A stretch of DNA of 64,000 bases from JAXGMV01 sp040772085 (lineage in GTDB: Bacteria > Chloroflexota > Anaerolineae > Anaerolineales > Anaerolineaceae): positions 1,178,001 through 1,242,000 of the forward strand of contig JAXGYU010000001.1 in NCBI GenBank assembly GCA_040772085.1. The letters run 5' to 3'. The notes under the pieces are model-generated. The model was not told the DNA's origin. It saw only the letters and a program-made list of their open reading frames with translations, and did no database searches. A program made the translations under genes and the position numbers. Numbering within the stretch: position 1 is the first letter of the stretch; each line of letters begins with the position of its first letter. This document shows positions 1 through 8,478 of the stretch, one piece after another.

Positions 1-197
1 TAGGCGTTCAGATCGTCAGCCATACTTTGCAGTTTGACCTGCACCCGATTGATTTGCGCCTGGTTGGCCTCGTCATTCCATGACGCGCGGACGGCAGCGG
101 TCAAACTGTCTCCCAAAGCCTGAAACTGCTTGCCGACCTCATCCCAGGCGTCCGTCGATTTACGGTGTTGATTCTCCTGCTGCTTTTGCTCGTCCAT
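1..197 (-). CDS. Small hydrophilic protein, 3' end cut by window edge
   Basis: The reading frame starts with ATG at 195-197 behind the ribosome binding site AAGGAGT and runs off the left edge, so only about 65 N-terminal residues are visible. They begin MDEQKQQENQHRKSTDAW and form a charged, Gln-rich, probably helical segment with no signal peptide or membrane segment. I do not recognise the family. It lies 39 bp downstream of alr on the same strand and may be cotranscribed with it. The start is well supported; the function is unknown. Confidence 0.6.
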   Translation of the reverse strand, partial: MDEQKQQENQHRKSTDAWDEVGKQFQALGDSLTAAVRASWNDEANQAQINRVQVKLQSMADDLNA

Positions 198-236
198 TTT
201 TATTACTCCTTTGCTACCAATAACCTTAAATGAATT

Positions 237-1343
237 TCACCCATTCAAATAATATCTGGGCACACGCGGATGCACAAGACAGACATTCGAGGCGGCAGAT
301 TTCCAGATCTTCTTCAGCTCCTGATGCGTGATCTCCTCGCCGCCGGAGCGTCCGATGATCGTCACTTCGGTGCCGAGCGGATAAGGTCCGGGCATCGAGA
401 TCATCATATGGTCCATGCAAATCACGCCGACAACCGGCATGGCTTTGCCGTCGATCAGCACGCGGGTACCGGGGTCGCGGTGATAGCTATCGCCGTGACC
501 AACGGGAACCACGCCGATCCATTCGCCGGCTTTGGTGACGTAATTCTGACCGTAGCCAATGCCCCAGCCAGCCGGGAACTGCCGGCAGGACATCAGCCGG
601 GCTTTCCAGCTCATGGCAGTCTTGAGCTTCATCGACAAGGGAACCTCAGGATTGCGGGCGTAAATGCCATATATCATGCCACCGATGCGCACCATGTTGA
701 AGTAAGCCTCGGGCCAGTTGAGAATACCGCCAGAATTACACAGGTGCTTCCAGCGCAGACGAATGCCGGCGCCTTCAACTGCCTCAATTGCTGATTTGAA
801 TCGTTCGATCTGCAGCGGCGTCAGGCTGTCGCCTTTTTCGGCGAACGGCAGGTGGCTGTAGATACCGTCAATGCGAATGCCACCCGCCAGCAAGGCTGCC
901 TGCGCCAAAATCAATGCCTGCTCGGCGAAGACGCCGAAACGTCCCATGGCGGTATCCAGCTTCAGATGCACATCCAGCACCTTGCCCAGCTCTTTCGCCT
1001 TGCTCGAGATCCACTCAATCTGCTCGAAGGCATACAGGGGCAGGGTAAGGTTGTAATTGAAGCACATCTCGAGCTCTTCAGGCACTGCCCCGCCGAAGAC
1101 GAGAATTGGAGCAGTGATGCCTGCCTGACGCAGTTCTACCCCTTCGAACGGCCTGACCACCCCCAGCCAGGTGCCGCCCGCTTTGAGAAAGGTACGCGCG
1201 ACTTCAACCGCGCCATGTCCATAGCCGTTGTCCTTGACGACCGCCAGCCCGGGCACTTTAACGGCGTCCAGAATGGCATGACTGTTATGTTCAATGGCGG
1301 CTAAATCAATTTCGAGCCAGGTCTGATCGGGGTGGTTTGCCAT
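237..1343 (-). CDS. alr: Alanine racemase
   Basis: PLP enzyme interconverting L- and D-alanine in the cytosol, supplying D-Ala for peptidoglycan. The 368 residues match the usual length. The N-terminal TIM barrel carries the PLP lysine in VVKDNGYGHG (Lys37; the family consensus is VVKANAYGHG), and the C-terminal beta domain carries the catalytic Tyr loop in GIGYGQNYV and the conserved CMDHMM segment. AAGGAG precedes the ATG by about 10 nt. It follows the lipoprotein terminator at 1394-1425, and a TATAAT-like box (1383-1388 on the minus strand) suggests its own promoter. Asp and Gly replace Ala and Ala around the PLP lysine, a minor variation; a related amino-acid racemase cannot be excluded. 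Confidence 0.9.
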   Translation of the reverse strand: MANHPDQTWLEIDLAAIEHNSHAILDAVKVPGLAVVKDNGYGHGAVEVARTFLKAGGTWLGVVRPFEGVELRQAGITAPILVFGGAVPEELEMCFNYNLTLPLYAFEQIEWISSKAKELGKVLDVHLKLDTAMGRFGVFAEQALILAQAALLAGGIRIDGIYSHLPFAEKGDSLTPLQIERFKSAIEAVEGAGIRLRWKHLCNSGGILNWPEAYFNMVRIGGMIYGIYARNPEVPLSMKLKTAMSWKARLMSCRQFPAGWGIGYGQNYVTKAGEWIGVVPVGHGDSYHRDPGTRVLIDGKAMPVVGVICMDHMMISMPGPYPLGTEVTIIGRSGGEEITHQELKKIWKSAASNVCLVHPRVPRYYLNG

Positions 1344-1393
1344 GAGGTGCAGGCTCCTTGAATGAGTGATTTATTACCTGAAATTATAGTACG

Positions 1394-1425
1394 AGAAAAA
1401 AGCCCGCTCCAGTTTGAGCGGGCTT
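1394..1425 (-). terminator. Intrinsic terminator of the 1445-2059 lipoprotein gene
   Basis: On the minus strand AAGCCCGCTC pairs with GAGCGGGCTT across a 6-nt loop and is followed directly by a run of six T. It sits just downstream of the lipoprotein stop codon and upstream of alr, separating the two transcripts. Confidence 0.85.
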
Positions 1426-1444
1426 GTCTGTGTCAGATGACGGG

Positions 1445-2059
1445 CTAAATTGGCTGGTAGCCGAATGCCGCGTGACCATTCTTGATCGGCACGCCGGCGT
1501 CGTTATAGATCTGGAAATAGAAGACCTGATAAGACATATCTTCAGAACCGTATGCCCAGAGCATGAACTCAAACTTCTCGCCCGGGTTGACCTGTCGGTC
1601 GATGATCTGCTCCTGCTGGACGGTGATATATTCGCCCTCGTGACCGGTCAGCACCAGCTTGCTGCCGGCATACCAGGGGATGGTGCCTACATTCTGGAAC
1701 ATGATGGTGATGCTGAAATTCTCATTCGGTTCAAATTTGTTGCGGTTGACCGGGAAGGTGCCCATCGAGAGCAGCTTGGCTTCCAGCAGCGGCACGGTAG
1801 CGGTTGGCATGGGTGTATTGGACGGCAATGGTGTGAACGTCGGTTCCGGCGTAAAGGTCTGGGTTGGGGTAGGCTCCGGTGTAGGTGTCGATGAGGGATA
1901 GAGGAACGCATTGGTCGTCATTGCCACGACCTGGGCGGTCACGGCGCCTGCAATGGCTGTCTGCTGTGCCAGTATCGGATCTTCCTTGGGGCCAAAACAT
2001 CCGCCCGCCGTCAGGGTGATCAACACTACCACCAGCATCAGGGCAATCGATCTTTTCAT
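1445..2059 (-). CDS. Lipoprotein with Thr/Pro-rich linker and NBR1-type Ig-like domain
   Basis: Predicted surface lipoprotein of about 204 residues. A hydrophobic signal peptide ends in TAGGC, a plausible lipobox. It is followed by a spacer rich in TPTPEPT-type repeats (about residues 58-95) and a C-terminal beta-sandwich of about 105 residues with the features of NBR1 Ig-like domains in bacterial exoproteins: an N-V-G-T-I-P-W core and a PGEKFEF strand. The start is the ATG at 2059 behind AGGAAGAG; an in-frame GTG lies one codon upstream. It is a single-gene unit with promoter 2095-2103 and terminator 1394-1425. Ligand unknown; probably a structural or binding domain. A related Ig domain occurs in the lipoprotein at 51611-52738. 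Confidence 0.75.
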   Translation of the reverse strand: MKRSIALMLVVVLITLTAGGCFGPKEDPILAQQTAIAGAVTAQVVAMTTNAFLYPSSTPTPEPTPTQTFTPEPTFTPLPSNTPMPTATVPLLEAKLLSMGTFPVNRNKFEPNENFSITIMFQNVGTIPWYAGSKLVLTGHEGEYITVQQEQIIDRQVNPGEKFEFMLWAYGSEDMSYQVFYFQIYNDAGVPIKNGHAAFGYQPI

Positions 2060-2094
2060 CACTCTTCCTTTTAATAAAATTCGATATTGAAAAA

Positions 2095-2103
2095 ATTATA
2101 ACA
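2095..2103 (-). promoter_or_regulatory. Extended -10 promoter for the 1445-2059 lipoprotein
   Basis: On the minus strand the string TGTTATAAT combines an extended -10 TGn motif with a perfect TATAAT, about 36 bp upstream of the ATG. No good -35 hexamer is visible at 16-18 bp, as is usual for extended -10 promoters. The surrounding 150 bp between the divergent genes is AT-rich. Confidence 0.55.
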
Positions 2104-2216
2104 TGTGAAAAAATGCGAGTTTTCACTGTAAATAGCCAGAAATGCAAAACCCGATGATGACATAAAATAGAAACATCCCGCTGGCTGATAACTGTCCCGG
2201 CGGTCAGAGGTGAGCC

Positions 2217-3572
2217 ATGCATGACCTGACGACACAACCGTGGATGACCTACTCCGAAGATCTCTCAGTCGAGCTGCAGCAATGCGCCGACGAGGGCAAG
2301 GATATCTCGGCGCTGCCTGCCCAGCTTGAGGTGATCAACCAATTGCCGGCGCGGCAGCGTGAACTCGCCGCGGCTGCCTTTCTCGATCTCAGCTATGACT
2401 TACCCATAAAGCCGGATTTTGCCTTCGTGGAACCGAACGAGCTGGACCTCATCCGGCGGCTGGCGCCTGACTGGGGCGCCGGACAGCATGAAGTTGCTGT
2501 CAACCCGGTACTGGCTGACAAGCTCCTCGGCGCGTGGCAGGGACGCATCGCCGGCTGCCTGCTTGGCAAACCGGTCGAGAGCTGGACGCGCGAACGCATC
2601 GTGGGTCTCAATCAGGCGACCGGCAACTGGCCGATCACGACCTATATGCGCTCCGACCATTCCGAGAGCATCAGGCAGAAATTCGGACTGGACGATATTT
2701 CACCGCTCTCGGGCGAACGTAATGCCTGGCTCAATCTGGTCGCGTGCGCGCCGGTCGATGATGACACCAATTACACCGTGCTGGCGCTGCTGGCTGTCGA
2801 AGTGTTCGGCAGGAACATCACGTCCGAGCAGATTGGGTACTTGTGGCTCAATCACCTGCCGATTCTCCAGACCTTCACCTCCGAGCGCATCGCTTACCGC
2901 AACATGACCGCCAAGGTGCTGCCGCCGCGCAGCGGACAACTGCGCAATATTTACCGCGAATACATCGGCGCGCAAATTCGGGCGGATTTCTGGGGCTACA
3001 TCAATCCCGGCGCGCCGGCACAAGCCGCGGAGATGGCCTATTGGGACGCGGCTGTCAGCCATGTCAAGAATGGTATTTACGGCGAAATGTGGGCGGCGGC
3101 GATGATCTCCGCTGCCTTTGCGTCAAGCGATCCTCTCGAGATTTTGCAGACCGGCCTGGCACATATCCCGCAAACCAGCCGCCTGCACGCCGCGTTGACA
3201 GGTGTGCTGGCGCACTATAACGAAGGCACAACATTTGAGTCCTGGCTGGAGGCATTGCATCGCCGCTGGGACGAGAACAATTTCTATCACTGGGCGCACA
3301 CCATCCCGAACGCAGAAATCGTCGCGGCAGTATTGCTATTCGGAGAATTAGACTATACGAAGTGCGTTGGGCTGGCAGTCTCTGCCGGTTTTGACACAGA
3401 CTGCAACGCCGCCACAATCGGCTCGCTGGTCGGTGCTGTCATTGGCGCGGCGAACATCCCGTCAGCCTGGACAGCCCCGCTGAATGACCGGCTGCTGACC
3501 AGCGTCCGCGGCGCGCAGGATTGCGTCATCAGCGATCTGGCTGCCCGCACCCTGGCGCTCCTGCCAAGCTGA
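2217..3572 (+). CDS. ADP-ribosylglycohydrolase-family protein
   Basis: Predicted cytosolic hydrolase of the ADP-ribosylglycohydrolase/DraG superfamily, which removes ADP-ribose from proteins or cleaves related N-glycosidic bonds with a two-metal centre. The core begins near residue 105 with LLGAWQGRIAGCLLGKPVE, typical of the family. Metal-binding Asp clusters follow at VDDDTNYT (about residues 180-187) and GFDTDCNAAT (about 391-400). The 451 residues include an N-terminal helical extension of about 100 residues that I cannot assign. It stands alone on the plus strand and ends at a bidirectional terminator. Some family members act on nucleosides or small sugars rather than on ADP-ribosyl proteins, so the substrate is open. 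Confidence 0.8.
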   Translation: MHDLTTQPWMTYSEDLSVELQQCADEGKDISALPAQLEVINQLPARQRELAAAAFLDLSYDLPIKPDFAFVEPNELDLIRRLAPDWGAGQHEVAVNPVLADKLLGAWQGRIAGCLLGKPVESWTRERIVGLNQATGNWPITTYMRSDHSESIRQKFGLDDISPLSGERNAWLNLVACAPVDDDTNYTVLALLAVEVFGRNITSEQIGYLWLNHLPILQTFTSERIAYRNMTAKVLPPRSGQLRNIYREYIGAQIRADFWGYINPGAPAQAAEMAYWDAAVSHVKNGIYGEMWAAAMISAAFASSDPLEILQTGLAHIPQTSRLHAALTGVLAHYNEGTTFESWLEALHRRWDENNFYHWAHTIPNAEIVAAVLLFGELDYTKCVGLAVSAGFDTDCNAATIGSLVGAVIGAANIPSAWTAPLNDRLLTSVRGAQDCVISDLAARTLALLPS

Positions 3573-3582
3573 AGCATACCAA

Positions 3583-3622
3583 AATCAAAAGCGCTGGACA
3601 GAATTGTCCAGCGCTTTTGATT
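3583..3622. terminator. Bidirectional intrinsic terminator
   Basis: A near-perfect inverted repeat (AATCAAAAGCGCTGGACA, loop GAAT, and its complement) has A-runs on the left and T-runs on the right. It therefore terminates both the plus-strand glycohydrolase gene and the minus-strand 25-gene array that ends with the M32 peptidase. Confidence 0.9.
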
Positions 3623-3639
3623 CTATCCTGCGGCCCTGG

Positions 3640-5169
3640 TTAGCCAGGGAAGAGCAGATCAAACTTGCGGGTCAGGTAGTTGAGATAAGGCGCGGTTGTG
3701 AGCGGACTGCCCGTTGAGCGACGCAGCAGCTCATCCGGCAGATAGGCATGCCCGTGGCGGTAGACGTTCTGCTGCAGCCAGGTCAGTAGAGACTCATACT
3801 TGCCGACTGCCAGATCGGCTTCGATTTGCGGGTTCTGCTTCAGCGCCGCCTCAAAGAACTGGGCGGACATGACGTTGCCGATGGTATAGGTGCAGAAGGA
3901 GCCAAACAGTCCTGATGACCAATGGATGTCCTGCAGACAGCCCATCTTGTCATCCGGTGGTGTCACGCCGAGATACTCTTCATATTTCGCGTTCCAGACC
4001 CTGGGCAGGTCGTCCAGCGAGATGCTGCCATCAAGCAAGCCCATTTCGATCTCAACGCGCAGCATGATGTGGAAGTTGTAGGTCACCTCATCCGACTCAG
4101 TACGGATCAGGCTCGGCTTGACGCGGTTGACCGCCTTGTAGAATTCCAGCGGCGTGACATCCTGGAGCTGCTCGGGGAAGTACTGCTTCAGCAGGTCAAA
4201 ATGATTCTGCCAGAAGACTTCCGCCCGGCCGACCAGATTTTCCCACAGTCGCGACTGCGCCTCATGGGTACCGTAGCTGGTGCCAGCCACCGCGTACAGG
4301 TCAAGCAGATCGGTCGCCAGCGCGGTACGCGTGATGGCAGGGTCAGCGCCCTGCTCATAGAGCGCGTGTCCGGTCTCGTGGAACAAACCGAACAGCGCCT
4401 GAGGGGCATAAGCTTCATTGATGCGGGTGGTAATGCGCACGTCCTGGCGGGTGAAGGAAATTTCAAAGGGATGCACGGTCAGGTCGATCTTGCCGCGATT
4501 GAAATCATAGCCAAACTTCTTTGAAATCTCGGTCGCGAAAGCCAATTGCTGTGCGCCGGGATACGTGCGGGCGGTCAGGAAATCATGCCGGGCTTCCGGG
4601 TGACGGCGCGCTTTCTCAAGGATGGGCGTCAAGCCCGCCTTGAGTTCAGCGAACAAGGCTTTCAGCCTCGCGGCAGTCATACCGGGTTCGTAACGCTGCA
4701 GCAGCGCGTCATATGGGTGTTCCTTGTAGCCGATGCCTTCGGCGATCTGACGCTGGATGCGCACGATCTTCTCGAGGTAGGGCTTGAACATGGCGTAATC
4801 ATTCTTTGACCGCGCCTCCGCCCAGACAGCCTGCGATTCGGTCTTGAGCTCATTGAGTTCGGTCACCACGGCGGTCGGAATGCGTTTGCCGATCTCATAA
4901 TGCTCGCGGGCATACTTCACGGCACGAACGCGGTAACTGTCGGGGTCCTCGCCGGCAACTTCCTTCTCGGCTGCTTCAATCAGTTGCAGCGTCTCGGGGC
5001 TGGTAAAAAGCTCCTGCGCCAGGCCGGCAATGGTGCTGAGCTGATTGCCGCGGGTAGCGGCGCCGTCAGGCGGCATCTGCGTCCGTGAATCCCAGACCAG
5101 CAGATTCATCACGCAGCACAAATCATTCACTTTCGCTATTCTTTCTGCAAATGCATCGTAAGCGCTCAT
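3640..5169 (-). CDS. M32 family metallocarboxypeptidase (carboxypeptidase Taq type)
   Basis: Zinc carboxypeptidase that removes C-terminal residues from peptides in the cytosol. The 509 residues match the family (about 500). The zinc motif HETGH lies at residues 264-268 in LFHETGHALYEQG, and the M32 features HPFEISFTRQDVRITTRI and the C-terminal WSSGLFGSFCTYTIGN are present. It is the last gene of the minus-strand array, 2 bp after the M20 gene and just before the bidirectional terminator. With the M20 enzyme it should complete degradation of imported peptides to amino acids. Confidence 0.92.
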   Translation of the reverse strand: MSAYDAFAERIAKVNDLCCVMNLLVWDSRTQMPPDGAATRGNQLSTIAGLAQELFTSPETLQLIEAAEKEVAGEDPDSYRVRAVKYAREHYEIGKRIPTAVVTELNELKTESQAVWAEARSKNDYAMFKPYLEKIVRIQRQIAEGIGYKEHPYDALLQRYEPGMTAARLKALFAELKAGLTPILEKARRHPEARHDFLTARTYPGAQQLAFATEISKKFGYDFNRGKIDLTVHPFEISFTRQDVRITTRINEAYAPQALFGLFHETGHALYEQGADPAITRTALATDLLDLYAVAGTSYGTHEAQSRLWENLVGRAEVFWQNHFDLLKQYFPEQLQDVTPLEFYKAVNRVKPSLIRTESDEVTYNFHIMLRVEIEMGLLDGSISLDDLPRVWNAKYEEYLGVTPPDDKMGCLQDIHWSSGLFGSFCTYTIGNVMSAQFFEAALKQNPQIEADLAVGKYESLLTWLQQNVYRHGHAYLPDELLRRSTGSPLTTAPYLNYLTRKFDLLFPG

Positions 5170-5171
5170 TG

Positions 5172-6560
5172 TTATCCTTTTTGGAACTTGATATCTTGCA
5201 GCGCGTTCAGGTACATCACCCAGGCGCGCATGCCGTCCTTGAAGCGCCGCAATCTGAAAAATTCGTTCGGCGCGTGATAATCTTCGTCGACGGTCGAGAA
5301 GGCAAACATGATCGTGTCCACGCCCAGATAGGTTCTGAACGCGTCAGAGATCGGCAGCGTGGCGCCAATGCGCACCATCAGCGGCTCCTGACCATAAAGC
5401 TCGCGCAACACCTCAGCCGCCTTGACCATGCCCGGGTGATCGGCAGGGATACGGTTCGCCGCGGAACCCGGTTCGGGCTTGCGGATGACGATCTTGACGC
5501 CGGGCGGTTGGTTCGCCAGCAGATGCCGTTCGATCTTTGCGACAATGTCCGCGGGGTCCTGATCAGGCACCAGCCGGCAGCTTATCTTGGCATGCGCCTC
5601 AGCCGGCAATACGGTCTTGATGCCCTCGCCCTGATAGCCGCCCCACATGCCGATGATCTCGAGCGTCGGTCTGGTCCAGTTGCGCTCAAGCAGGGAATAA
5701 CCGGGTTCACCAAAACCAGCCGGCGCGCCGACCTCATCCAGATAAGCCTGCTCGTCAAAATCGATTGCCCGGATGGCATCCCGTTCTTCCTGGCTGAGCT
5801 CCACGACATCATCATAGAAACCCGCCACGGCAATCCTGCCATCAGCGGTGTGCAGGCTGGCAAGCAGGTGTGACATGGCTTGAAGCGGGTTAGCCACCGC
5901 GCCGCCATGCCTGCCGGAGTGTAAATCCTTGCCGGCGCCGAAGACGCTGAACTCCAGGCTGGTGCTGCCGCGGCTGGCGACGATCAGCGAGGGCTCGCTG
6001 GTGCGCCACATGGCGCCGTCGCCGGAGACGACAAAATCGCAAGCCAGCTTCTGCTTGTTCGCCTCCATGAAGGGCTCAATGCTGGGGCTGCCGATTTCTT
6101 CCTCACCTTCGAGCAGAAACTTGACGTTGACCGGCAGCTTGCCTTCGATCTCAAGGAATGCCCGCACGACCTCGATCACGGTCATGGTTGGGCCCTTGTC
6201 ATCGGAAGCGCCGCGCGCGTAAAGCCTGCCCAGGTGTACAGTCGGCTCAAACGGCGGTGTAAGCCACTTTTCCAGCGGATCCGGCGGCTGGACGTCATAA
6301 TGCCCATAAAGCAGCACGGTCGGCTGTCCAGGGGCGTGCAGCCATTCCGCGTACACAACAGGGTTGCGTTCGGTCGGGATAACTTCCACCGCGTCCAGAC
6401 CTGCCTGCGCAAGCTGGTCCGCCAGCCAGCGGGCAGCCCGTTCCACGTCCGGCTTATGGGTGGAATCGGCGCTGACACTGGGGATACTGAGAAGGGCCTT
6501 CAACCGTTTCAGGGCTGCCGGATATTGATCGTTCAGGTAATTGATCACTTCTTCAGACAA
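5172..6560 (-). CDS. M20 family metallopeptidase (dipeptidase-type)
   Basis: Di-zinc exopeptidase of the ArgE/DapE/ACY1/CPG2 family, 462 residues. Metal and catalytic motifs are visible: LLYGHYDVQPPDP (about residue 85), ASDDKGP with the bridging Asp, and LLEGEEEIGSPS with the general-base Glu, followed by a dimerisation lid domain and the terminal HAPNEF zinc His. The only good start is a TTG preceded by AGGT; no in-frame ATG lies near. A hairpin (6588-6611) separates it from the deacylase gene upstream. Acting on dipeptides or N-acyl amino acids, it fits the peptide-scavenging context. Exact substrate unknown. Confidence 0.88.
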   Translation of the reverse strand: MSEEVINYLNDQYPAALKRLKALLSIPSVSADSTHKPDVERAARWLADQLAQAGLDAVEVIPTERNPVVYAEWLHAPGQPTVLLYGHYDVQPPDPLEKWLTPPFEPTVHLGRLYARGASDDKGPTMTVIEVVRAFLEIEGKLPVNVKFLLEGEEEIGSPSIEPFMEANKQKLACDFVVSGDGAMWRTSEPSLIVASRGSTSLEFSVFGAGKDLHSGRHGGAVANPLQAMSHLLASLHTADGRIAVAGFYDDVVELSQEERDAIRAIDFDEQAYLDEVGAPAGFGEPGYSLLERNWTRPTLEIIGMWGGYQGEGIKTVLPAEAHAKISCRLVPDQDPADIVAKIERHLLANQPPGVKIVIRKPEPGSAANRIPADHPGMVKAAEVLRELYGQEPLMVRIGATLPISDAFRTYLGVDTIMFAFSTVDEDYHAPNEFFRLRRFKDGMRAWVMYLNALQDIKFQKG

Positions 6561-6587
6561 CGTTTACCTGTCCTTCTTTTAGAACGA

Positions 6588-6611
6588 GAGACTGCTGTCG
6601 CCAACAGTCTC
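6588..6611 (-). other. Intercistronic hairpin without U-tract
   Basis: GAGACTG and CAGTCTC form an inverted repeat in the 78-bp gap between the 6639 deacylase gene and the M20 gene. There is no U-run, so it is more likely an RNA stability or processing element than a terminator. Confidence 0.45.
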
Positions 6612-6638
6612 CCGGATATTCATTCAGCCAGATAGCCT

Positions 6639-7601
6639 TTACTTCGCGCCGATGGCGAGAAGCGGATCATTGGCATTAATCGAGAGTGACGAGACCAGGA
6701 AGAGCACCCGGCCGGTCGCCTGCGCGTTGACTTCCTGGAGCACATTGCCCCAGACATCGGTGATCTTGCCCAGCGGCGCGCCTTTTTTGACGTCATCGCC
6801 AACCTTGATGGCAGGATACCAGAAGCCGACATGCTCGCTGCGCTGCCAGACGAAGTCCTTCAGCACAATGGTCTCAACCGCGGCGGGTTTGCCGCCCTTG
6901 AGCATACCGTAATGGCGCATCACGCGTTCCACACCCTTGACCAGCCGGACGACGTCCTTGCGCGGCCAGATACCCTGTCCGCCGGATTCGACCAGGATGG
7001 CGGGGATGCCGCCGCCGGCAACAGCCGAGAAGGTCGAGCCGGCATTGCCAACCTTGCGTACAAGGTACTTGATACCGAAGACTTTGGCGAGTTCGAGAGA
7101 TGCCTTGTCGACTTTCTTGTCCCCGGCTTCGGGGAAGAGAGTGAAGGGCACCAGCGCTTCGATCAGGTCGCCGCCGTGCAGGTCGATGAAATAATCCGCG
7201 CCTTCGATCACATTCTTGGTCAGCCAGGCAGCGATCTGTTCTGACGCGCCGCCATCAGCTTTACCAGGGAAGACCCGGTTGAGGTTGATGCCATCCATCG
7301 GGTTGAGGTAGATCGAGCGGACGGGGAAGCCTGCCTGGTTGATGACCGGCACGACCACCACTTTACCGCTGACCTTCTCGGCATCCAGCGTCTGACCGAC
7401 TTCGAGAGCGGCCGCGACACTGGCGTACTCTGCCGCGTGAATACCGCCGAAGACGACCAGCGTCGGGCCGTCATTCTTGCCATTGACAAGAAACACGGGC
7501 AGGGTGTACGGTTTCTTGTTGACTTTGAATTCAACAACACCGGTGACTTTCTCGCCCTTCTTAGCCTGCAAATGACCGACTTTCAAAACAGTGTTATCCA
7601 T
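6639..7601 (-). CDS. Succinylglutamate desuccinylase/aspartoacylase-family deacylase (copy 1)
   Basis: Zinc hydrolase of the AstE/AspA branch of the M14 fold, 320 residues. Zinc ligands are visible in GGIHAAEY (about residues 52-59, His and Glu) and in the downstream IDLHGGD. The C-terminal third (about 230-320) is a small beta domain with GxxLGKITDVWGN, resembling the lid or lipoyl-like domain of this family. The family removes acyl groups from N-acyl amino acids such as N-succinylglutamate, N-acetylaspartate or N-acetyl-diaminobutyrate. It lies 9 bp after a creatininase-like gene and 78 bp before the M20 peptidase gene. A paralog is at 16480. Substrate not determinable from sequence. Confidence 0.82.
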   Translation of the reverse strand: MDNTVLKVGHLQAKKGEKVTGVVEFKVNKKPYTLPVFLVNGKNDGPTLVVFGGIHAAEYASVAAALEVGQTLDAEKVSGKVVVVPVINQAGFPVRSIYLNPMDGINLNRVFPGKADGGASEQIAAWLTKNVIEGADYFIDLHGGDLIEALVPFTLFPEAGDKKVDKASLELAKVFGIKYLVRKVGNAGSTFSAVAGGGIPAILVESGGQGIWPRKDVVRLVKGVERVMRHYGMLKGGKPAAVETIVLKDFVWQRSEHVGFWYPAIKVGDDVKKGAPLGKITDVWGNVLQEVNAQATGRVLFLVSSLSINANDPLLAIGAK

Positions 7602-7610
7602 GATGTCCCT

Positions 7611-8459
7611 CTACTTCTTTGATTTTTTCTTTGCCAGGGGGCCGGTTTCAGAGACAGGAGGCAGGGTCACTTTGCGGAATTCTTCAATGAACTCAGCCAG
7701 GTAATCTGCCTGACCCTGCAGGAAGCGTTCGCCGATTTCCTTGCTCCCTGTAGACGGTTCGATGGTGTAATCTTTCGCCGCGGTCAGACCAATTTCCATC
7801 AGGTCACCGGTCGTGGTGATATCAGCGGTGAGCAGGTTGACGCCGACCGTGCCGCCCTTGAACTCAGCGGTATGCGGGTCGAGCGTGACCAGCTTCTTGG
7901 AGAGGTCAATGTTCTTCGGCAGTTTGGCTTTCTTCATGTCCACCAGGGTTTCGTCGATACCCATGACAGCCGAGACTTCCACCCAGTCAGCATGACCTAT
8001 CGCCTGCCAGGAGGGGTCGATCGACGGGGCGATCTGCCACCAGACCGCGACGGCTGAGGGGATGCAGCGTTCGCGCAGCCAGATGCCGCACTGGCGCAGG
8101 GCGGTCAGGTTGCCGCCATGGCCATCAATGAAGAGGATATGCGTGGTGCCGTACTTGAGCAAATCTTCGCACAGGTCAATCAGCACCTGGCGCAGCGTGT
8201 CCTCATGCAGTGAGAGGGTGCCGGGGAAGGTGGTGTGATATTTGGCATAACCGAAGGGGATGGTCGGGGTGACGATCACATTCGATTTTTCGATCAGGCG
8301 GTTGGCAATATCGCGCGGGACGAAGAAATCAGTGCCGAGCGGTAAAGCGGGACCATGCTGCTCCGTCGAACCAATAGGGACAACAACGAAGGTCGTCTCT
8401 TCAAATGCTTTTTTGGCTTTCGGCCAGGTCAATCTTTCTAACAAATATCCTTTTTTCAT
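7611..8459 (-). CDS. Creatininase-family amidohydrolase (copy 1b)
   Basis: Metal-dependent amidohydrolase of the creatininase/ArfB/MftE superfamily, 282 residues from the chosen start. Metal motifs: GSTEQHGPALPLGTD near residues 27-41 and the family-defining DGHGGN near 117-122. The ATG at 8459 is chosen because AGAGG precedes it and the homologous neighbour starts identically (MGKGYLLERLTWP versus MKKGYLLERLTWP). The 34 residues of open frame upstream would overlap that neighbour. It is a tandem duplicate of the 8479-9333 gene. Family members open cyclic amides or cleave formamides; the substrate here is unknown. Confidence 0.85.
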   Translation of the reverse strand: MKKGYLLERLTWPKAKKAFEETTFVVVPIGSTEQHGPALPLGTDFFVPRDIANRLIEKSNVIVTPTIPFGYAKYHTTFPGTLSLHEDTLRQVLIDLCEDLLKYGTTHILFIDGHGGNLTALRQCGIWLRERCIPSAVAVWWQIAPSIDPSWQAIGHADWVEVSAVMGIDETLVDMKKAKLPKNIDLSKKLVTLDPHTAEFKGGTVGVNLLTADITTTGDLMEIGLTAAKDYTIEPSTGSKEIGERFLQGQADYLAEFIEEFRKVTLPPVSETGPLAKKKSKK

Positions 8460-8478
8460 CTCAACCTCTTTGAAATTA